Assembly: GCF_016065055.1 (NCBI RefSeq)
Contig: NZ_CP065856.1
Location: 3,533,836 to 3,597,835, forward strand
Reading direction: 5' to 3'
Origin: Halosimplex litoreum
Lineage (GTDB): Archaea > Halobacteriota > Halobacteria > Halobacteriales > Haloarculaceae
Length of the DNA: 64,000 nucleotides
Made by a program: the position numbers and the translations under genes. The notes under the pieces were generated by a model, which made no database searches, had not been told where the DNA came from, and was given only the letters and a program-made list of their open reading frames with translations. Shown here in pieces: positions 60,875 to 64,000 of this stretch; the stretch's first letter is position 1, and each line of letters starts with the position of its first letter.

Positions 60875-61060
60875 GGTCTGGCCCTCTCGACCGGCACCGC
60901 GGGCGCGGCCGCCGCCGCGGTCGCCGGGTAGTTGTACACCTGTCAGGTTCCCCCGACTATGAATCGTCCGGTCGCGGGAGTCGCCGCGGGGCCGCGAACC
61001 GTCGGGCGGACGGCCGGGACCGATGCCTTCATTCACCGGGGGCACCTACCCGCGACCGAC

Positions 61061-61612
61061 ATGCGCGTGCGCGACTGGCAGGACATCCTGGAAGACGTCG
61101 TGGAGAGCGACGCCGACCCCGGCGGCTGGCGCGCGGCCGGCGGCGACCGCGCGAGCGGTATCGGGGAGGATCTGTACTTCGGGCACCCCTCGGTGGGGGT
61201 GTTCCAGGTCAAGACCTACGCGAGAAACCCCTACGAGGTGCAGGGGGTCGGCGCAGAGGTCGCACGCAAGATCGACGACGATCTGGACCCGCTGTTCCCC
61301 GAGGAACCGGGCGACGGCGGGATGTTCGGCGTCCAGCAGCCGATGGAGGACGAAGCGGCCGCCGAGGACGCCGCGACCGAACTGGAGGAGGTCGTCCAGG
61401 CCCACGCCGACGCGCCGACGACGCCCGACGCCCTGTTCGAGGACGTGATGGACACGCTCGACTCGCCGGCCTACGGCCCGATGGAGTACGACCAGTACGG
61501 CCGCCCCGACCGGGTCGAGGACCTGGCCGACACGTTCGAGGAGGCCGAGCAGCTGCTCGACTCCGAACTCGACGACCTGATCGACGAGAACGTCGACAGA
61601 GGGTTCCAGTGA
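61061..61612 (+). CDS. Haloarchaeal hypothetical protein, 183 residues
   Basis: This acidic protein starts MRVRDWQDILEDVVESDAD. An N-terminal part with FGHPSVGVFQVKTYARNPYE looks like a short beta core. The remainder is helical and acidic (AAAEDAATELEEVVQAHAD, DTFEEAEQLLDSELDDLIDE). It has no cysteines, membrane segments or signal. It is divergent from the MoxR operon. Its stop overlaps the next start by one base (TGATG), so the two are translationally coupled. Confidence 0.75.
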   Translation: MRVRDWQDILEDVVESDADPGGWRAAGGDRASGIGEDLYFGHPSVGVFQVKTYARNPYEVQGVGAEVARKIDDDLDPLFPEEPGDGGMFGVQQPMEDEAAAEDAATELEEVVQAHADAPTTPDALFEDVMDTLDSPAYGPMEYDQYGRPDRVEDLADTFEEAEQLLDSELDDLIDENVDRGFQ

Positions 61613-62064
61613 TGAGCGCCGCCGACCGGGTCCGGACCTACTACGACGCGCTCCGCAGCGGCGAGCCGCTGGCCCCCTTCTTCGCCCCGGTCGACGGCGC
61701 GGTCAAGGTCGGCATCTCCGAGCGACTCGTCGGCGGCGAGACCGTCGCCGACGGCCTGCGCGACCAGAGCGAGCACACGACCGACTGGAGCGTCGACAGT
61801 CGGGACTTGCGGGTCACCGAGCGCGAGAGTCACGCCTGGTTCGGCGACCGCGTCTCGCTGGCCTGGACCGACACCGACCGGCGCATCCGCTACGAGTTCG
61901 ACACCCGCTGGAGCGGCACGCTCGAACCCCGCGAGGTGTCCGACGAGGGGATCGCGTCCCCGACCGAAGGGAGAGACGACGGAAACGACGACACGGCCGA
62001 CGACGGAAGCGACGACCGGTGGCAGTTCGTCTCGATGCACGTCAGCACGGCGAGGGATCTCTGA
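61612..62064 (+). CDS. NTF2/SnoaL-like protein
   Basis: The 150-residue protein begins MSAADRVRTYYDALRSGEPL. The pattern of a helix (VRTYYDALRSGEPLAPFF), then strands (VKVGISERLVGGETVADGL, SRDLRVTERESHAWFGDRVS) and a curved sheet (IRYEFDTRWSGTLEPRE, WQFVSMHVSTAR) fits an NTF2/SnoaL cone fold. Its acidic insertion (GRDDGNDDTADDGSDDRW) is disordered. A small ligand or stress-related role is possible. It is coupled to the preceding gene. Confidence 0.75.
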   Translation: MSAADRVRTYYDALRSGEPLAPFFAPVDGAVKVGISERLVGGETVADGLRDQSEHTTDWSVDSRDLRVTERESHAWFGDRVSLAWTDTDRRIRYEFDTRWSGTLEPREVSDEGIASPTEGRDDGNDDTADDGSDDRWQFVSMHVSTARDL

Positions 62065-62101
62065 TGGACCGGACGACTCGACGCTCGGGAGGTGAGCGCT
62101 G

Positions 62102-62488
62102 ATGGTCGGTCCGATCTCGGCCGAGGAGCGCTCGGCGTTCAACCGCCGGGTCGTCTACGGGACGACGTTACTGGTGGGGCTGTCGGGCGGGTTGATCACG
62201 CTGCAGATAGAGACGACCGCGGTCCAGACCCTGGGCGCCGTCGTCCTCGGGCTACTCGTCGGCTACCCGCTGGCGCAGTACGTCGTCCCGACCGGCCCCG
62301 CGCCGGCCGACCGTCAGCGCGAGCGCCTCGACCGCGAGAACCCCTTCACCGACGGCGGTGACGGTACCTCGGACGCCGAGGGCAGCCGACGCGGCGGTAC
62401 CGACCCCGAACGCGAAAGCGGCCGGGGTGACGGTGCCGGCGAGTCCCGCCGGTCTCGGTCGCGCTCGGACGATTACGGACGGCGCTGA
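62102..62488 (+). CDS. Two-helix membrane protein with charged tail
   Basis: The 128-residue product has two hydrophobic helices (VVYGTTLLVGLSGGLITLQ and VQTLGAVVLGLLVGYPLAQYV) followed by a long disordered Asp/Arg/Gly-rich tail. It starts ATG 62102 (MVGPISAEERSAFNRR), 37 bp after the NTF2-like gene. I recognise no family. Confidence 0.7.
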   Translation: MVGPISAEERSAFNRRVVYGTTLLVGLSGGLITLQIETTAVQTLGAVVLGLLVGYPLAQYVVPTGPAPADRQRERLDRENPFTDGGDGTSDAEGSRRGGTDPERESGRGDGAGESRRSRSRSDDYGRR

Positions 62489-62522
62489 CGGGACGACACG
62501 GCGTGAAGACGGTTCTGCGGCC

Positions 62523-63473
62523 TCACTCGGCGACGCGAGCGAGCCACAGCGTCGGGTCGTCGAGTTCGGCGTCCGTGGGGAGGGTCTCGGGCGACTCCCA
62601 GACGGTGGCGGCGCCGGCGACGCCTCGCTCGTCGGCGACGACGTCGAAGAAGGCCTTCCCGCGTTCGTACTGACGTCGTTTCATACCGAGGCCGAGTAAC
62701 CGGCGCATCACCCGGGAGAGGGGGCCGCGGCCGCGACGGCGCGCTTCGACTTTCTCGCGGAGGTCGGCGTACTCGTCGTCGAACGCCCGGTCCATGACGA
62801 GCTCGGCGTAGCCCTCGACGGCCGTCATCGTGGTGTCCAGACCCTGCAGGGCGTCGCGGTCGAGGCTCCCCTCGCCGAGCGCCGCGACGGCCTCCTCCAT
62901 CGTCGTTTCGAGGTGCTCGGACAGCCAGGGGGCGGCGCCGAACTCGGCGGCGTGGGCCACTTCGTGGAAGGCGATCCAGCGGCGGAAGCGGTCGAAATCG
63001 GCGTCGAGGGCGTCGGCCACCGTCTCGATGTTCGGGTGGACGAAATACAGCGCGTGGTCGTCGCCCTCGGCGAGCAGCAGGGGGTCGTACTGCCCGAGGA
63101 CGTTGTTGCCGAGGAAGGCCAGGGCGACGCTCATCGTCCCGGTGTTGACGACCCGGCTGGCGCCGGGGAACATCGTCACCTGTTCTTCGAGCGGGCGCAT
63201 GACCCGCTCGAAGGTGGCGACGTTGGCGTCGACCCAGTGGTGGCGGTTCTGGATCTCGACGACCTCCGGCAGGTCGAACTCCACGGCGCCGACCGACCGC
63301 ACGCGGTCGCGAGCGTCGCGCACGTCGGCCGCGTAGGCGGCCTCCTCCTCGCGTGTGAGCGCGATCGACCCGGGGTCGGTCGAGGCCTTCGCGGCGTCGG
63401 CGACGGCGGCCCAGTCGACCGGCCCGTCCCCCGACGCCGTCGTGACCGCCCGGACGCTCTCGTACAGTCCCAT
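62523..63473 (-). CDS. Zinc-metalloprotease-like protein (DUF2342 type)
   Basis: The 316-residue protein has HEVAH (HExxH) in FHEVAHAAEFGAAPWLSEHL, preceded by VNTGTMSVALAFLGNNVLGQ and followed by VEGYAELVMDRAFDDEYADL, where a Glu could be the third zinc ligand. The N-terminal WAAVADAAKASTDPGSI and the final WESPETLPTDAELDDPTLWL match the DUF2342 / F420-associated zinc-dependent protease-like family. Peptidase activity has not been shown for most members. It is cytosolic. The start ATG 63473 (MGLYESVRAVTT) is unambiguous. Confidence 0.85.
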   Translation of the reverse strand: MGLYESVRAVTTASGDGPVDWAAVADAAKASTDPGSIALTREEEAAYAADVRDARDRVRSVGAVEFDLPEVVEIQNRHHWVDANVATFERVMRPLEEQVTMFPGASRVVNTGTMSVALAFLGNNVLGQYDPLLLAEGDDHALYFVHPNIETVADALDADFDRFRRWIAFHEVAHAAEFGAAPWLSEHLETTMEEAVAALGEGSLDRDALQGLDTTMTAVEGYAELVMDRAFDDEYADLREKVEARRRGRGPLSRVMRRLLGLGMKRRQYERGKAFFDVVADERGVAGAATVWESPETLPTDAELDDPTLWLARVAE

Positions 63474-63520
63474 ACCTGACCCACGTCATCCGACGGGATA
63501 GGCCTTCTCCCCGCCCGTCC

Positions 63521-63835
63521 TCAGAGGCGCGCCCGGAGCCCGCCGCTCTCGGCCTCCTCGCCCGCCGACTCGTCGAGGACCGGCTCGCCCGACCCGCCGA
63601 GCAACCGCCGGAGCGCGACGACTGCGAGGATCATCCCGGCGAAGGTGAGGACGATCCCGAAGGGGTTGGTCCCGTCCTCGTCGCTCGCCGTCTCCGCCGT
63701 CTCGTCGCCCTCGTCCTCCCCGAACGGGAGGCCGCCGAATCCGGTGTCGTCGTCGGGCTCGCCCTCGCTGTACGGTGCGTTGGCGGTGAACTCGGCGCCG
63801 TCGAGGTGGATCTCCAGGAGCGTGAACTTCGCCAT
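63521..63835 (-). CDS. Single-pass membrane protein, 104 residues
   Basis: The protein starts at ATG 63835 (MAKFTLLEIHLDGAEFTAN), has an acidic segment, then one helix NPFGIVLTFAGMILAVVAL with an RR following, and an acidic Gly/Glu tail. It is probably inserted with the N-terminus outside. No motif is recognised. It is 47 bp upstream of the metalloprotease-like gene on the same strand, so cotranscription is likely. Confidence 0.72.
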   Translation of the reverse strand: MAKFTLLEIHLDGAEFTANAPYSEGEPDDDTGFGGLPFGEDEGDETAETASDEDGTNPFGIVLTFAGMILAVVALRRLLGGSGEPVLDESAGEEAESGGLRARL

Positions 63836-63955
63836 GGATGACGTTCGACGACGGGCCAGATAGTGGTTTCCCCGGCATACCCGTGGCGGGGGATCCCGAC
63901 GACACGCCGGCGGACGGGGCCCGCGCGGTGGCCCTGGGGAGGCGATGCAGCGGCG

Positions 63956-64000
63956 TTACCGCGCCTCGGCGAGGAACCAGTCGAGGACGCGTTCGACGGC
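63956..64000 (-). CDS. C-terminal end of a gene cut by the window edge
   Basis: Only the last 14 codons are visible: AVERVLDWFLAEAR followed by TAA. A C-terminal ERxxDWFLxxL-like helix is common in alpha/beta hydrolases, but 14 residues cannot establish that. Confidence 0.5.
   Translation of the reverse strand, partial: AVERVLDWFLAEAR

Noticed and set aside
1-64000. tRNA, rRNA and complete insertion sequences
   Set aside because: I scanned for GGTTCGAATC-type T-arm stretches, rRNA-like blocks and transposase motifs and found none. A tool scan could still show a missed tRNA.

Overview
The window looks like chromosomal DNA of an extremely halophilic archaeon (class Halobacteria). The GC content is very high, the encoded proteins are strongly acidic, and the genes are archaeal or haloarchaeal: eIF-1A, Pelota, a geranylgeranyl-reductase-family flavoprotein, a squalene/phytoene synthase, HalOD1 and amphi-Trp domain proteins, and several tiny zinc-ribbon proteins. 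Many genes have a TATA-like box 25-29 nt upstream of the start codon, as expected for leaderless haloarchaeal transcripts, and this fixes several starts. I see no tRNA, rRNA, intact insertion sequence or CRISPR array.

Layout. 1-4.7 kb: alpha-glucan genes (GH13 amylase cut by the left edge, GT4 glycosyltransferase, 4-alpha-glucanotransferase) with a 40-residue zinc finger between them. 4.8-10.8 kb: an SDR enzyme, a HalOD1 protein, eIF-1A, a GGR-family flavoprotein, a squalene-synthase-like enzyme and a short GlpA-like flavoprotein. 10.9-17.4 kb: LeuRS, a CapA-like protein, a renalase-like flavoprotein, a PAP2 phosphatase and a small M50-like membrane protein. 17.5-24 kb: a decayed VOC gene, aldo/keto reductase, FKBP isomerase, two translationally coupled mini zinc ribbons, an NAD-epimerase divergent from a TIM-barrel isomerase, and two tandem HalOD1 paralogues. 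24.5-36 kb: a ZIP-type transporter with a broken 5' end, a class III aminotransferase, MgtC/DUF4010 and AI-2E membrane proteins, PadR and amphi-Trp proteins, FolD, Pelota, a histidine kinase and an FMN-binding protein. 36-50.8 kb: an MBL-fold hydrolase, a large Tat-exported G8-domain protein with two carbohydrate-binding modules, an Lhr-type helicase, a HEAT-repeat protein, a Met-rich lipoprotein, a rifampin-phosphotransferase-like enzyme, an orphan LarA racemase and a second PAP2 protein. 51-61 kb: a minus-strand operon of DUF4129, a small membrane protein, DUF58, a polytopic membrane protein, a MoxR ATPase and a Dna2-like nuclease-helicase. 61-64 kb: small conserved proteins and a zinc-metalloprotease-like gene, with a gene fragment at the right edge.

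The most unusual non-coding content is (i) a structured element of about 350 bp present twice, both times between convergent genes (24.03-24.38 kb and 35.70-36.05 kb); (ii) four tandem units with an exact 46-bp period between the Dna2-like gene and the PAP2 promoter (50.93-51.11 kb); and (iii) a pair of strong hairpins near 30.5 kb. The most unusual protein is the G8-domain protein, in which two CBM5/12-like modules appear to sit inside the G8 fold. No complete new defence or metabolic system is evident. The MoxR-DUF58-DUF4129 operon and the repeat elements are the best candidates for undescribed biology.
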